64,000 nt of DNA from Apoda limacodes (lineage: Eukaryota; Arthropoda; Insecta; Lepidoptera; Limacodidae): assembly GCA_946406115.1 (NCBI GenBank), contig OX291552.1, forward strand, positions 9,310,836 to 9,374,835. Direction: 5' to 3'. The translations under genes and the position numbers were made by a program. Below, in pieces: positions 1 to 11,919 of this stretch (within the stretch, counting starts at the first letter, position 1; the number at the start of each line of letters is the position of its first letter). The notes beneath the pieces were generated by a model. That model was not told where the DNA came from, made no database searches, and worked only from the letters and a program-made list of their open reading frames with translations.

Positions 1-809
1 CTTATCTGTGTTTGGCTTTCGATCACACCAACAGCTTTTAAATCCTATTCAGTGTTATGCCCTCAAAACATCTGAGCATAGCATCTACCTCGATTTTTGC
101 TTCCGTCCAGTTTACTATTAAGTAAACGTTTGGTTGCCCAACCATAATAGTTTTATTTGAAGTGAGGTTCGTGTTATACGTTTCGTAGAGCTTATGTTTT
201 TACTACGTTCGCCATCACTAATCGTCCAGCACTGAACCGAAAATGTGCCTGAGTATCTTGTGTTCCAATTTGATTTGAGAATATAGTTGATTGATATCAG
301 TTATCGCCGAATTCAAATTTTGTTAAACATACACACCAGTGTTCTCACAAATCAAGAATATTTTTCAAGATTTGTCTGAGAGAGAAGATTTGGTCTTTTT
401 CTTTGGTCCTTAATAAAAACCTTAGTCTTTTAACTTTTTTAGACTTAAACGCCACTGTGTTGTGAGCTATGGTCCCGTGAACAACGGCTTCCGGCTGCGC
501 GCTCTCCCATGACGCCATCTTGTGTCGCCGAGCGGGAAAACTTAACTATGTAATGAGAATGCTTGTTTCAATGGCTGAGAGAATTGATTTAAATAGCGTT
601 GTTAGAACATGAATCAGAAATATAAAGGGTTCAAATTCTTAGTTGTCATGTTTAGACAGCAAGCGCACAAAAAAATTGGGTTTGCTTGGTGTTTCTCTTA
701 TGTAACAAAATCTGTGATTCGTCCTCTGGAAATAAAACCTATGTCGAGTTGTAGATCTGAAATCGCCGTCTTTTTGTACTGTAAGTCCTCACTCGCAACA
801 TATATTGGT
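1..809. other. No gene recognised
   Basis: AT-rich sequence with only short chance ORFs. A GC-richer patch at about 465-535, which includes GACGCCATCTTGTG, is out of character with its flanks and could be a fragment of a mobile element, but I cannot name it. Confidence 0.5.
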
Positions 810-900
810 ACTAGCTTTTGCCAGCGGTTTCGCGCGCCCTAAATTTGGCCCTAAATTATCAACGTAGGATTCTTACGGCAACTCCTCAATTATAGAAAAG
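810..900 (+). repeat. Dispersed repeat, 'ACTAGCTTTTGCC' family
   Basis: It begins ACTAGCTTTTGCCAGCGG and ends ACTCCTCAATTATAGAAAAG. The same start and end recur at 18400-18480, and the start recurs at 21052. This start motif is common in lepidopteran genomes (from memory). Confidence 0.7.
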
Positions 901-1269
901 AACCTACTTACACTCTCTCTCCCCCTCTCTCTTTTTCTCAAAAATAATAAATAATCAATTACTTAAACCTAATTAACTAATGGATTAACCTTGCGAGCAT
1001 CATACAAACTTTGAATCCGTTTTAAAAAATCCTTTCTTAGCGCACGACAATGCGCATGTTAATTAAAAACTGCGATATGTCCTAAGATATTCATTAAAAT
1101 CGAATGATGTAAAGGGAAATTTCGTTTTAAATTAAATACTTGTGATGAATAACGTATTTTTTAAGGATAAGAATTAATATCATGTTTATAAAAACACCGT
1201 CGCAATTATTGCGTTATTTGAGAACAAATTTGGTTCGCATAGAAAGGTTATAGTGAGCCAACCTTAGAA
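901..1269. other. Nothing recognised
   Basis: AT-rich, with a CT-rich stretch at 911-940. No ORF, RNA gene or repeat partner was seen within the window. Confidence 0.5.
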
Positions 1270-1590
1270 GACAGACAAATGTTGTCCCGGCCCTTTTTTT
1301 AGAACTTTTAAAGGGAAACAATTCTGTCATACATGATTTTTGCAAAACTTTAACCATTTACGCAGCGCACGCAGCGGAAGCTCTGAAAAGGAAAAAAAAC
1401 CCATTTTTGAAAGATTCTTCATTGGTGCTCCGCTCCTGTTGGTTTAAGCGTAATGATTTATAGCGTCTAGCCTTCCTCGATAAATAGGATATCTAACACT
1501 GACAGATTTTTTCAAATTGGACCAGTAGTTTCTGTGACTAGCGCGTTCAAACAAACAAACTCTTCAGCTTTATAATATTATAATATACAT
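1270..1590 (+). repeat. Dispersed lepidopteran-type repeat
   Basis: It contains the series TTTTAAAGGGAAACA, GGTGCTCCGCTCCTGTTGG, CTTCCTCGATAAATAGG and GCGCGTTCAAACAAACAAAC. I associate this order with a very abundant non-coding lepidopteran repeat. There is no open frame. The boundaries are approximate. Confidence 0.55.
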
Positions 1591-1757
1591 ATATAGTATA
1601 GAAGAAGAATTGATTATGTTTTTGAGTGATTTTAACTTTTTTTGAATAAAATCCAATTCTAGTTGTCAAACGTGTCAAAATAAAATGTAATTTAAAATTA
1701 AAAAGAACTAAGGAGTATTGATATAAACTTCGAAGCAAATGACCGGCAAAATAACTT

Positions 1758-2078
1758 TCTATCCTTTTTAATCCCGTTAGGGGATGAATTTCAATAAAAT
1801 ACGAAACACGACTTCCACCAATTCTGTTAAAACAGGTTTATGCACAATTTGAAGGAATCAAGGAATCAAGGAATTGGATCAAGGAATCACGTTGTCCCAT
1901 ACAAACTTTGCCCCCCTTTTTCACCCCCTTAGGGGTAGAATTTCGGAAAATCCTTTTTTATCGGATGCCTACGTCATACAATGAACACAGCCTCCAAGTT
2001 TCAGGTCTCTACGATGAGCGGTTTAGGCTGTGCGTTGATCCATCAGTCATTAAGGACAAAGCATTTTATATGTAAAGA
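1758..2078 (+). repeat. 'CCCCTTAGGGG' type repeat fragment
   Basis: It shows CACCCCCTTAGGGGTAGAA, GGATGCCTACGTCATAC and GCTGTGCGTTGATCCATCAG in order. Related segments are at 29520-29600, 42530-42690 and 62110-62440. A small direct repeat of AAGGAATC lies at 1853-1888. Confidence 0.6.
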
Positions 2079-2114
2079 TTAGATTTTTGTCTTTAGTCAC
2101 TAAACTAATTTGGA

Positions 2115-2300
2115 TGAAGATTTGGTTCGGTAGCAAGTACCGCACGAGCAATTTCCCTTGAGAATATTTCTTGCGTCCTTAAAAAAAAAATCAGTTTTTT
2201 AGCGATGAAAAACTTACCGCTAGACTGATTTTGCTCAAACTATTTTGCATCGATTGATGCGCGAGATAAATTGGTGCATACATGTATACATACACACCCA
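2115..2300 (+). repeat. Family D repeat, 5' part
   Basis: It carries GGTAGCAAGTACCGCACGAG and a run ending in AAAAAATCAGTTTT. The same opening is at 41875-41945, and the continuation of the family is seen at 12870-13498. Short ORFs across it are by-products of the repeat. Confidence 0.55.
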
Positions 2301-2735
2301 TGTTTGTTTGAATTACCATCTGAAGACTACAATCGTATGTAGTCATCCGAGGACTGCCGAAAAAAGTAACTTGATTGGTCATATTGCTATCTTACCAAGA
2401 GTGAAAGAAACAGAAAATAAAATTAGTAGCGATCAGCCTATTTCTATAGCGCTGTCTCCATTTCCATACTCTAAAGTTTTCATGACCCATTCGAGGACCT
2501 CACATACACACGCTAATTATTATATATTATGTTTGTTGTTACTATTAATAAAGCTCTACATATCGTGAGTTTTCTCAGAATGTTAGTTGAGTAGGTTTTA
2601 GCAAAATATGTTTTATAAAAGAGTTTCCTAGGAGCCTCAAATGCATTTTTGAATTCCTATCCAATGATACCCGGTATGGGGTGCGCAAAATGAAACTTTT
2701 TATCCCTCTGCTTATTATACTGCCAAACCCTTTTT
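2301..2735. other. Nothing recognised
   Basis: AT-rich. A 107-codon ORF (2245-2568) overlaps repeat D and has no recognisable domain. I treat it as chance. Confidence 0.45.
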
Positions 2736-3350
2736 AGGGTTCCGTAGCCAAATGGCAAAAACGGAATCCTTATAGATTCGTCATGTCTTTCTGTCCGTCT
2801 GTATGTCACAGCCACTTTTTCCCGAAACTATAAGAACTATACTGTTGAGACTTGATAAGTAGATGTATTCTGTGAACCGCATTAAGATTTTCAAAAAATA
2901 ATACAATAAATTTTGGGGGTTCCCCATAGTTAGAACTGAAACTCAAATTTTTTTATCATCAAACCCATACGTGTGGGGTATCTATGGATAGGTCTTCAAA
3001 AATGATATTGAGGTTTCTTATATCATTTATTCTAAACTGAATATTTTGCGCGAGAAACACTTCCAAAGTGGTAAAATGTGTGTGTGTGTCCCCCTCCCTG
3101 TAACTTCTAAAAAAAGAGAATGGTAAAACCTAAAAAAAATATACCATGCAAATTTCCATCGAAAATTGGTTTGAACGAGATCTAGTAAGTAGTTTTTTTT
3201 AATACGTCATAAATCGTTAACCGCAAATTACCTTTCATTCAATCAACTCAAATATAAAAATATTTTTGTTTGTGTTTGTAGATTACATAAAAGGTGGTAG
3301 GTACGGAACTCTCGGTGCGCGAGTCCAACTCGCACTTGGCCGGTTTTTTT
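2736..3350 (-). repeat. Family B repeat, GGTTCCGTA...CTTGGCCGG, near full length
   Basis: It starts AGGGTTCCGTAGCCAAATGG and ends CGCGAGTCCAACTCGCACTTGGCCGG followed by a T run (end given in two pieces elsewhere). The GTCCAACTCGCACTTGGCC end contains a small imperfect palindrome. No coding capacity, so it is non-autonomous. The strand is set so that the GGCCAAGTG end is 5'. The last 75 bp match the 5S-containing elements at 26872 and 57201, and the subterminal GAACGAGATCTAGTAAG block recurs twice, in opposite orientations, at 52565-53098. Confidence 0.75.
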
Positions 3351-6300
3351 TGTTCTTAATTTGACGTCGAACCTTTTTTTAAGTCGGTTATAAAGGTTTA
3401 TTTCAGTTTTCACTTTTCAGTTTTACGTGGGATTTGATTTTTTATATATATATTTCTACTGAGTTTTGATAAAACAAGTCTTTATACATCTAAAAATTTC
3501 TGATCGACATAGGCTTTTCGATTGTTATAACAATGTTTAGTTCTATTACTAGGACATATTCTTTCGTTCATATTAAAGAAAACTTCTGCTGACAGTTAAA
3601 TTACTAAAGTATGAAGTACTTTTAAGGTAAGGTTTCTATTTCAACCGCATATAGTTCATATAATTGTTTAACGACAACCTATTCATTGACATTTGCTGAG
3701 CAGTGACCGTGGTATGACAAATCACTGGTTACCAGCATAGAGTTGAAGACGCGAAAGTGCTCTAACAAAAATGTAATGTCTATTACCGTGACGCTACTGT
3801 CTATGTCGTTTTTACCTAATTTTACTAAAAAAATCTATTATTGTATACAGAGCCACTGGCAAGCATTGTTGTCTGTCTTTGTACAGGGGAGCCTAGGGCA
3901 CCATATCTCACGGGACTCTTCCGCTGCGGCGGTCATGCTGGTTGCATACACTAATAGTTTATTAAGGCTATGATTACCCTACGGCGTGTTTTACCTTTTT
4001 TTTTCATACCTTTGATTGCTATATCGTGTAACATATGAAAGCTGTACATATTGAGAAAACTTTACAATAATTCAAATTAGAATACTTAAAATTGCTTTTG
4101 TTTAAATTTAATGCCATACCGCTGCCTTATTAACAATGAGTTAGCAAAAAATTGCTAACGCGCGGTGCCCGCGCAAGCAGTTCGCGGTATTGCTCTAAAC
4201 ATCGAATTATGTACGGAAATCGCGTACTGACGGCTAAGAAAACGCTCAGCGATCAGCTTTGTTCAAAAATTGACAATATTTTGTTGAAGTATAGCACTAT
4301 CCCTTTCTGTCGTACACAAAATCGTATTTCCCATCTCTACTGTTACGTTACATATCTGTACATCATATTAAATTTTTGAACACAGGTTGAAAGTGCATTT
4401 TCAAAGTACGAAACTAGCACCATCTATTAGGCAGTAGGGGTTTTTATTAAAAATGTTGTCAGCGTTGCTTCTTTTTGATTTTGCCCATTAATGTTGGAAT
4501 TTGTAAACTGTTATGATCGTTTTCCACATAGTTTTTTATTAATAAAACTAAAAGAACTTCATATTTTGAGAAACTTGATATGTAATGTCCTTTTTTAAAT
4601 GACTGTCATAAACAAACAATATTACATATTAATATTGTAGATAGTCTTTAGAAACAATAAATTTTATATTTTACATTTTGGGGTATTATGAAATTTTGAT
4701 ATGTAACAATGCTTTGTTTACATTGAAATTAAAATCTTTTAAAAAAATAAAAATTAGGTTATTTAGAAATTCAAAAAGTAATTTCCTGAAACTGTGCCGT
4801 AAAATAAAAAGGCACATTGATTCGTCGTCTTGTTTTACTTTTTCTTTACCTAGTACCTACAAAGAGAACAATTACGAATTCCATGAGGAAGGTTGGTGTT
4901 ATAGTAGATGTAGAAGGTGTTATTCTTTCCATCTAAAAACGTTTCCTTTGTGGCATCTTCCAAAACCACGTCGTACCTGAAGGCTTAGGTACTCTGGAGA
5001 ACAATAATTCCAATCGAAGGTATGTAAACAAATCTTAGTTAAAGTCACGCTTTAAAGCCAATACCTACTCTAGATCCCTACATACGCTGCAGATACAAGT
5101 GATAAATAGGTAATCTCATGATTTTGTACAATTAAAATAAGCCTGTCTCTATACTGCTGTTTATCTAATGGCAGTTTTATACTGAAATTGTATACTAAGC
5201 ATTGAGAGCTACTCATCTGTAGTACTCACATAACATGATTCTTCGTACAGGGACTGACCTATTAAATAAGATGCCAAAATATATATCATAAATTAAGTTT
5301 GATTAAACCTAATATTTGTATATTTGCACTTATTTGATTGACAAGTCCTGAGAATAATAGCGCTGAATAATAGGTATAAAAATTGTATCTTTTAATATTT
5401 TGCCCACACTTAAAAGATACTTCATTATGTAATATATCCAGAAGAATAGTTTCTGTTGCTGAGTATGATGTGTAATGCATATTTTAGGTCTGTGCACAAA
5501 AAGTCAGTACTTAAGGAATTCTATAAAAATCAATTCACCGATATCTTATACTTTTTCTTGTTTCAGTATTAAAGAGATGATGTTGATGTTTTATTTCAGG
5601 TTGCCTGTCACTGTCACAACCAGTGAAGTTATGTTTTTTATATTGTTTCAGTTATCTTGAAATGCAAGTTTAAGAAAGTGAACTGTAGATGCACTATTAG
5701 CAAAAGTCTTACAAAAGTCAAGTACTGAAAACATCAACAAAGGATCATTGCTGCTTTAAATGGATCGAATATTGTAGCGGGATACCACAGTAGAATTAGA
5801 TTAAGTACAAGAATTGAAATAATGTAATAAAAATTTTAATTAAAATTCTTCTCAATTTATTTTGTGCTATTATTTAACTAAAACCTATCATTTCATAACT
5901 GTTCTATCATTAACAAAATGTCTTATGCATATCATTTAAGTGAATTGCTGAACGATTTGATAATTTCCTTAACATATCAGCCTTACAAACACTTACAAAT
6001 ACATGGGATATAAGCATATCCCATGTATTTCTTAAACAAATCGGTCTGTACCACTTAAATTCATCTAGGACAACTCTCTAGGTTGTCAGTCCACCGGGTC
6101 CTACCACATTGAGTTGGAATTGATGGTGGCATGAGAATGAAGAAGATTTCATTATTCTTATGACTACGGTCTCTAATCAAGAACCTTCTTTTTCCTTTGT
6201 TAATAAGTTCTACGAGCACTCTTGTTACTCTGTAAAGGATCTCCAAGCATTGCACTTTCTATTGCCTGAAGAGCAGTTTTGAGCTTATGAGGTGAACAGT

Positions 6301-6677
6301 CCTGAGCACTAGTCACAGTTTTATAAAATTTCCCACTTTTGCCCTATACACTTGGTGAAAGCTGCAGCTGGTTGACAAAAGTTTATCATGGTTGAAGATG
6401 ATCTAGCGGCTAAAGTAAGGCTTGCTTTTTACTAAAGGCCATAATCTATTGTAGAAGTAAGTGTTGACTGCCATCTTTGAATATTGATTACCGGCACTTA
6501 AAATTTAACCTGAGCCCTTATAAGTTCTAGATGTGGTTACACAACAAAAACTTGTGTATTCATTAAATTAAGTGTATGGTTTGTTCATACACTCTTTAAG
6601 TCATCATCAACCAACAATTGTGAACTTTCGTTTGTAAATAAGTTGTTGGTAAGTGATAGGTCCATAGTTTTATTACG
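3351..6677. other. 3.3 kb AT-rich stretch, no gene recognised
   Basis: No convincing coding region, tRNA or repeat family was seen. The only structured item is a perfect hairpin at 5997-6030. A 64-codon minus ORF at 6061-6255 contains an RRFLIRDRSHKNNE-like stretch that could be a transposase remnant, but I cannot assign it. Confidence 0.45.
5997..6030. repeat. Perfect hairpin, 15-bp arms, 4-nt loop
   Basis: AAATACATGGGATAT (5997-6011), loop AAGC, then its exact reverse complement (6016-6030). No matching element was seen elsewhere in the window. Confidence 0.85.
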
Positions 6678-6754
6678 AGTGATGCCTTAGTTGTTGCACG
6701 TGTCCATATTCTGCGGTGACCGTTCACCATCAGGCGGACTGCAAGCTTGTTGCA
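6678..6754 (+). mobile_element. LINE A 3'-end remnant
   Basis: It shows GCGGTGACCGTTCACCATCAGG and GCAAGCTTGTTGC, matching in opposite orientation the last about 75 bp of the LINE at 9288-11919 (given here in pieces under 20 bases: CGGTGACCG, CACCATCAGGCGGACTG). No tail remains. Confidence 0.7.
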
Positions 6755-8162
6755 AGCAAAAATTGTATGTTTAAAATAATTGTACCGGTTTGTTTTTATA
6801 GTTTACTAAATTATTTTGTATTATGGTAACAATTATATTTCATTCCATGTGTGCTTGTTGTGTATATATTTCATTTATTCCTTAGTAACATTTATTTATT
6901 AATATATAGATAGTACTGCTGACTACACTTTGTCCTTTTTTATTTGCAGAAAAGTTGCAGTATTCACAAATTCAGGTGTTAATTCCATTTTGCTATCATG
7001 ACAGCATAGGTATATCAACCTTGTAACATATCTTCATCATATTATCTGCAAAATAATTTAGAAAATTAGCTATAAACAATATGGTATTAAGGTAAACAGT
7101 AAGTTATAATAAGTGGGTCCTGGAGCTAAGCAGGATATTCTAGGGTTTGAAAAGAGTAATGAAAGAAATCCTACTAATGCTTTATACAATATGTTTAAGA
7201 CAATGATGAAATGAAATTTTGCACACACAGATTAGAATTGACCAACAAATATTTTATAATGATTATTCTGTTGAGTAATAATCAGCTGATTAAGTTTGTT
7301 CCAAAACTACTTTTTAATTGCAATATTGTGTTTAAGAACACCTGTAGGCTATGCTGTAGGACAGTATTTGCTCTCTGCCTTATACAAATATATAAATTGG
7401 TAGATTTCTTCTAATTCACTTTGATTACCTATGTTTACAGTATAATTCTTAAAGTTGTTTTTTAATTGAGTTGCCATAATGATTAAATACTATTGTTGTG
7501 GGCGTTGGGTAGGTATACTTGCAGAAAATTGACCAAACATATAAGTAAGGGTAGTTAGGTATCGCAATTCAAACAAATACCACTTCAATTGTTTGGTATA
7601 TTTTAGGTTATAGGTTTTAACTGCAAGTTTTCTTTCTTCATTTATGGTGTGATGAATAAGTAGGTCCCAGTATCTTGCCGTTAAATACGTACAATTTTCT
7701 TCGATTTTAGTAATCTTATGTTGTCAACTTCCTAGATTCTTTATTAGTAGGTAACAGTATTTTATAGGCAATTTTGGGTTTTAAATCAGCACAGTCAATA
7801 TCTCTGGTACTATTTTCTCTATTATTAGCGAGTTAAAATTCACAAACACACAAAATTAACCAAAACACTAGTTAAAACAGAAAATTGTATTAGGTTCGAC
7901 AAAGCGTATTCTGACCTCGCACACTGGTTTCTGTTGTGTTACTTAACTTTGATTCATTTCTTGCGGATATCTGCTTTAACAATCAATTTTTTGAAAATGT
8001 CTAAAGTCTTTAATTAATTTGATATTAGCTTTGCAATCAGAAAGCGATCAGTTTGCAGCCATTAAAAAGGTAAACGCAAATTTGACAGTTCATATGGCTT
8101 GCTAACCGCTCGCTAATTTATTGTCTACGTCTTAAAAAATAGTTTTTTGAGCGAGAAAACCA
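6755..8162. other. Nothing recognised
   Basis: AT-rich DNA with chance ORFs only, and no clear relation to the repeat families defined here. Confidence 0.45.
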
Positions 8163-8214
8163 ACACACACACACGCACACGCACACGCACACGCACACAC
8201 ACACGCACACACAA
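8163..8214. repeat. (CA)n microsatellite with CG interruptions
   Basis: CACACA interrupted regularly by CACACG over about 50 bp, lying just 5' of family C copy 1. Confidence 0.95.
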
Positions 8215-8221
8215 AATATTG

Positions 8222-8425
8222 TTAATAATGATACTAATACTATTACTACTCGCCAATATATGTTGGAAGAGTTATATTTCTCAGTTTATCATTGCCTAAA
8301 AACACGGATCAAACGACTTTTTCTAAAAATGAAATCGTTGGAGCCGTTTCCGAGATTCAGATTATATATCTATGTATATATACAAGAATTGCTCGTTTTA
8401 GATAGATATAAATGGATATATAGAT
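8222..8425 (+). repeat. Family C repeat, copy 1
   Basis: The ordered blocks are TACTACTCGCCAATATATG, TTATCATTGCCTAAAAACAC, GTTGGAGCCGTTTCCGAG and ACAAGAATTGCTCGTTTTAG, then an AGATAGAT-like tail. The same blocks are at 38058-38365 (plus) and at 11920-12167 with 9255-9287 (minus, split by LINE A). Tetranucleotide tails of this sort are usual for RTE-type LINE derivatives, so this may be one. That is inference. Confidence 0.8.
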
Positions 8426-9254
8426 AGATTGTACGTTGATTGTATACAATGAACGAAACCATCAGTAAAAGAACCCGACTCGCACTTTACTGGTTTCCTT
8501 CAACAATCCCAAAAAAATTACTGCCTATACTAAATACTTCTTCTTCCCTATTCATATAAATGGTAATGTATAGATGTCTACATTACTTTGCTCATAATAT
8601 GCTAAATCTCAATAGATATTTATTATCACATGTAACCCATTAGCACAGACTTACATTTAACCTGTCCAAGCACATAAACTTTTCAATTACCTCTACCTTA
8701 TTTAATTTACATTGCAATTTACAGTTACTACTGTCCGCTTTTATTTAGATCGCCATATATTCGATCCATAAATGGAAACACTACATAGATAAATAACATT
8801 CACGAACGCGGTAGTCGTCCAATTTGAATTTGAAATTAGAACTCAGGTCATTACGCGTTCAATTGCTTGTACGCAACTATTTTTCACACTTCAGCTAACA
8901 GATTAAGCATAGAACTTATATTGCCGCTTATGAATCGAATGACTACTCATTTATATCTTCATTCCATGCGCACGAGTTGAGTGAAATCCGTTTACTACGC
9001 TTTTTACTCAATAGTGATTTAGATTCTGCACTGACACTGGTAATATATTAATGTTGTAAATCAAATATGATACGATTAACTTTAAATGTCGGGTTGTTAT
9101 ATTAATGAATGGAATCTGTACCTAGAATCGAAGATAATATTAAGTATATAAATGTGTATATGTCTATTCTGCATTCATTACCTGCAGTATAAGTAAATAG
9201 GAAGCATTTTGTAGATTTAGATTTTGGGGTTCAGTTTTCATTTCCTATGTCTAA
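8426..9254. other. Nothing recognised
   Basis: AT-rich. The CCCGACTCGCACTTTACTGG piece at 8475-8497 resembles a family-B end and may be a scrap of one. Confidence 0.4.
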
Positions 9255-9283
9255 TACCTTTAAACGAGGAACTCTTACATATG

Positions 9284-9287
<4 letters not shown>
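9255..9287 (-). repeat. Family C repeat, copy 3, 3' half
   Basis: The minus strand reads TACACATATGTAAGAGTTCC then CTCGTTTAAAGGTATTAG, matching the ACAAGAATTGCTCGTTTAAA end of family C. Its 5' half lies beyond the LINE at 11920-12167. Confidence 0.7.
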
Positions 9288-9314
<27 letters not shown>

Positions 9315-11919
9315 ATACCACTAAGGTGGCAAACAAGCTTACGGCCCGCCTGATGGTAAGCGGTCACCGTAGCCTATGGACGCTTGCAACACCAGGGGTA
9401 TCACTTGCGCGTTGCCGACCCTTCAGAAATCTAATAACTTCTTTCTTGAAGAACTCCATACTGTAGTCCTTGCAGAAAACCTTGGCAGGGAGCTCATTCC
9501 ACAACTTAAGCGTTCGCGGGAGGAAGTTTCTCTGAAACCGCACTGTACGCGACCATTTAGGTTCTAAAGTGTGAGAATGAATTCCCTGCCGATGGCGAGC
9601 GGTGCGATGGTAGAAAGTAGCCGTGGGCATCATTTCGAACAATTCCTCAGAACACAACCCATTGTACAAGCGGTAGAACACACACAGTGAGGCAAAGTCT
9701 CTCCTCAGACTTAAGGGCTCGATACCGCAAGTGAGTTTGGGATCGTCGACAATTCTCACAGCCCGTCGTTGAACCGAGTCAAAAGGGTCAAGCTGGTATC
9801 CGGGTGCACCTGCCCAGAGATGGCAGCAGTACTCCATATGGGGCCGAACTTGCGACTTGTAAAGTAACAACCTTTGCCCCGACGTGAAGTACTGCTTCGC
9901 TCTGTTGACTACACCAAGTTTTTTGGACGCCAGCTTTACCTTATCTTGTAAATGATCTCGGAACTGAACATCGCTGGAGATGTCGACACCAAGGATCCCA
10001 ATGCTCTTGGAGATGGAGAGGGGAGTGTTCTGGAATTGTGGGACCACAGTGAATGGAGTTTTCTTAGCGGTGAACGCGCACACTTGTGTCTTTGTAGGGT
10101 TGAATCGGACCAAGTTTACCCGTCCCCAGTCAGAGACCTGGGACAATGTGGTCTCGATTTGAGACACAAGTTCTCCGCGGTTTTCCTCCACAAGGGAACG
10201 AGGGATGTTTGCACGACCCGTGTAAAAAGTGTCTCCAGTACTGTCATCTGCATAGCAATGTATGTTGTTGATGTCCAACATGTCATTGATATGCAGTAGA
10301 AACAGCGTAGGAGACAGCACAGAGCCTTGCGGGACACCAGCATTAATGTCCATGCTATCAGAGCAACTACCGTCAACTACAGTTCGTATGCGTCTGCCGG
10401 ACAAAAAGCTAGCCACCCATTTGCACAAACCCTCGGGCACTCCGTAAGATGGCAACTTCGATAGAAGACCGCGGTGCCAGACCCGATCGAACGCCTTCGC
10501 TATGTCCAGGCTACATGCCAATGCCTCCCCCTGACTCTCAATGGCTAGTGCCCATCGGTGTGTGAGATACACTAGAAGGTCACCAGTCGAGCGACCGTGG
10601 CGAAAGCCATATTGACGGTCACTGACCAGATCGTGTACTTCTAGGTATCTTAGAAGCTGTGTGTTGATCACACGCTCCATCACCTTAGAGAGGAGAGAGG
10701 TAATAGCGATAGGCCTGTAATTCGATGGATCTGATCTATCGCCCTTTTTGGGCACCGGGTGCACATTCGCAGTCTTCCATGTAGACGGAAATTGCCTAGT
10801 GTGGTAGGAAAGCGCGAAGAGGCGCGTGAGTACAGGACATAACTCAGGAGCACACTGCTTAAGCACCACTGCTGGTATACCGTCTGGCCCACTCGACTTA
10901 TGAACGTCTAGAGAAAGCAACGCCCGCCTGACCTCCCGCTGCGTTATGGAGATTTCCGGCATGGACTTACCGCACCACGGTATAGTAGGTGGTACAGCGC
11001 CTTCATCGTTCATATTCGAGTTCGAGGCAAAGAGACTGCCCAGTAGATCGGCTTTCTCTTTAGCACTATGGGCCAAGTCACCATCGGTCTTTCGCAGTGG
11101 TGGTAACGACGACTGGCAGAAGTTCCCTTCGGCAGCTTTGGCAAGCGACCAGAAAGCACGACTCCCAGAAGGATAGCTCGCAAGTCGCCCACCTATTTTG
11201 CCGATGAATTGGAATTTTGCTCTGGCAGTTGCTTTCTTACTGAACCTCGAGGCAGCATTTAATTTGCGTTTTAACTCAGAAATATTCGGATCCTTATTAT
11301 AACGAGCCGTGGTCCAAGCCTCATATGCATTTTGCTTAAGAATTTTAGCTTTTCTGCAAGACCTATTAAACCACGGTCGTTTTTTGACGCCGGCAGCTAC
11401 TCGCGGGTTAGGAATATAGCATTCCATACCAGCAAGGATTGTCTCAGTGACTGCGGCTGCGCAGACGTCAGGATCTTCTGAGTTAAAGCAGATCTGCCTC
11501 CACGGGTACGATGCGTAAAATTCACGCAATCCATCCCAGTCTGCCGACTTATAGTGCCACACACGACGCCAGTTAGTTGGCCCAGAAGGATCAGGTTGTG
11601 TGCATGACACTTGAGTCCGAACGAGACAGTGGTCCGAGGAGCCAAGAGGCGCATCCACTGAGACGGAGTACCCGTCCGGACGAGTAGTCAGCAGAAGGTC
11701 CAGTAAGGAGCTCGTATGTTCCTCTATATCTGGTATTCTCGTTGGAGAAAGTACCAGCTGAGAGAATCCATAGGTCAGAGCAAATTCATGAGCAGATATC
11801 CCAGCATAGTTATTGGTTCGAGAACTGAGCCACTCGCGATGGTGGGCGTTAAAGTCTCCCAAAATAACTAGTTCTGCTGTGGGATATTGCTCTAGAACTT
11901 TGTCTTCTATATATTCTAT
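9288..11919 (-). mobile_element. LINE A: 5'-truncated Jockey-type non-LTR retrotransposon
   Basis: A minus-strand element with a 27-base poly(A) tail (poly-T 9288-9314 on plus), a short 3' UTR with ACCATCAGGCGGGCCGTAAG, and an open endonuclease/reverse transcriptase frame. The 5' end is lost: the first part of the endonuclease is missing and the frame runs straight into family C sequence near 11917. Both flanks are halves of one family C copy, so this insertion post-dates that copy. The flanks are too AT-rich to fix a target-site duplication. The long tail and undamaged frame suggest a young insertion compared with its many decayed relatives in the window. Confidence 0.93.
9364..11919 (-). 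CDS. LINE A ORF2 (partial): AP endonuclease C-part plus reverse transcriptase
   Basis: The frame translates to about 850 residues of a LINE polyprotein that nicks target DNA and copies element RNA by target-primed reverse transcription. Counting from the reported start at 11949, GDFNAHH (residues 31-37) and SSDH (104-107) are the late endonuclease motifs. KSSGPDGIP, SNYRPIAITS, KAFDRVWH (AFD 486-488), GVPQGSVLSP (538-547) and YADD (566-569) are reverse transcriptase blocks. RPHMEYCCHLWAG is the usual Jockey-clade region after the RT. There is no RNase H. The nominal start codon is TTG, and the first 14 or so residues come from flanking family C sequence, so they are not part of the LINE protein. 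There are no internal stops. The missing N-terminal endonuclease makes it non-autonomous. Clade is judged from motifs, not a tree. Confidence 0.92.
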   Translation of the reverse strand: MEYIEDKVLEQYPTAELVILGDFNAHHREWLSSRTNNYAGISAHEFALTYGFSQLVLSPTRIPDIEEHTSSLLDLLLTTRPDGYSVSVDAPLGSSDHCLVRTQVSCTQPDPSGPTNWRRVWHYKSADWDGLREFYASYPWRQICFNSEDPDVCAAAVTETILAGMECYIPNPRVAAGVKKRPWFNRSCRKAKILKQNAYEAWTTARYNKDPNISELKRKLNAASRFSKKATARAKFQFIGKIGGRLASYPSGSRAFWSLAKAAEGNFCQSSLPPLRKTDGDLAHSAKEKADLLGSLFASNSNMNDEGAVPPTIPWCGKSMPEISITQREVRRALLSLDVHKSSGPDGIPAVVLKQCAPELCPVLTRLFALSYHTRQFPSTWKTANVHPVPKKGDRSDPSNYRPIAITSLLSKVMERVINTQLLRYLEVHDLVSDRQYGFRHGRSTGDLLVYLTHRWALAIESQGEALACSLDIAKAFDRVWHRGLLSKLPSYGVPEGLCKWVASFLSGRRIRTVVDGSCSDSMDINAGVPQGSVLSPTLFLLHINDMLDINNIHCYADDSTGDTFYTGRANIPRSLVEENRGELVSQIETTLSQVSDWGRVNLVRFNPTKTQVCAFTAKKTPFTVVPQFQNTPLSISKSIGILGVDISSDVQFRDHLQDKVKLASKKLGVVNRAKQYFTSGQRLLLYKSQVRPHMEYCCHLWAGAPGYQLDPFDSVQRRAVRIVDDPKLTCGIEPLSLRRDFASLCVFYRLYNGLCSEELFEMMPTATFYHRTARHRQGIHSHTLEPKWSRTVRFQRNFLPRTLKLWNELPAKVFCKDYSMEFFKKEVIRFLKGRQRASDTPGVASVHRLR

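Noticed and set aside
5997..6030. microRNA precursor
   Set aside because: The stem is only 15 bp, too short for a Dicer substrate. The same applies to 39904-39942.
9952..10299. 115-codon plus ORF and other ORFs inside 9.4-11.7 kb
   Set aside because: These are shadows on the opposite strand, or in other frames, of the LINE A reverse transcriptase.
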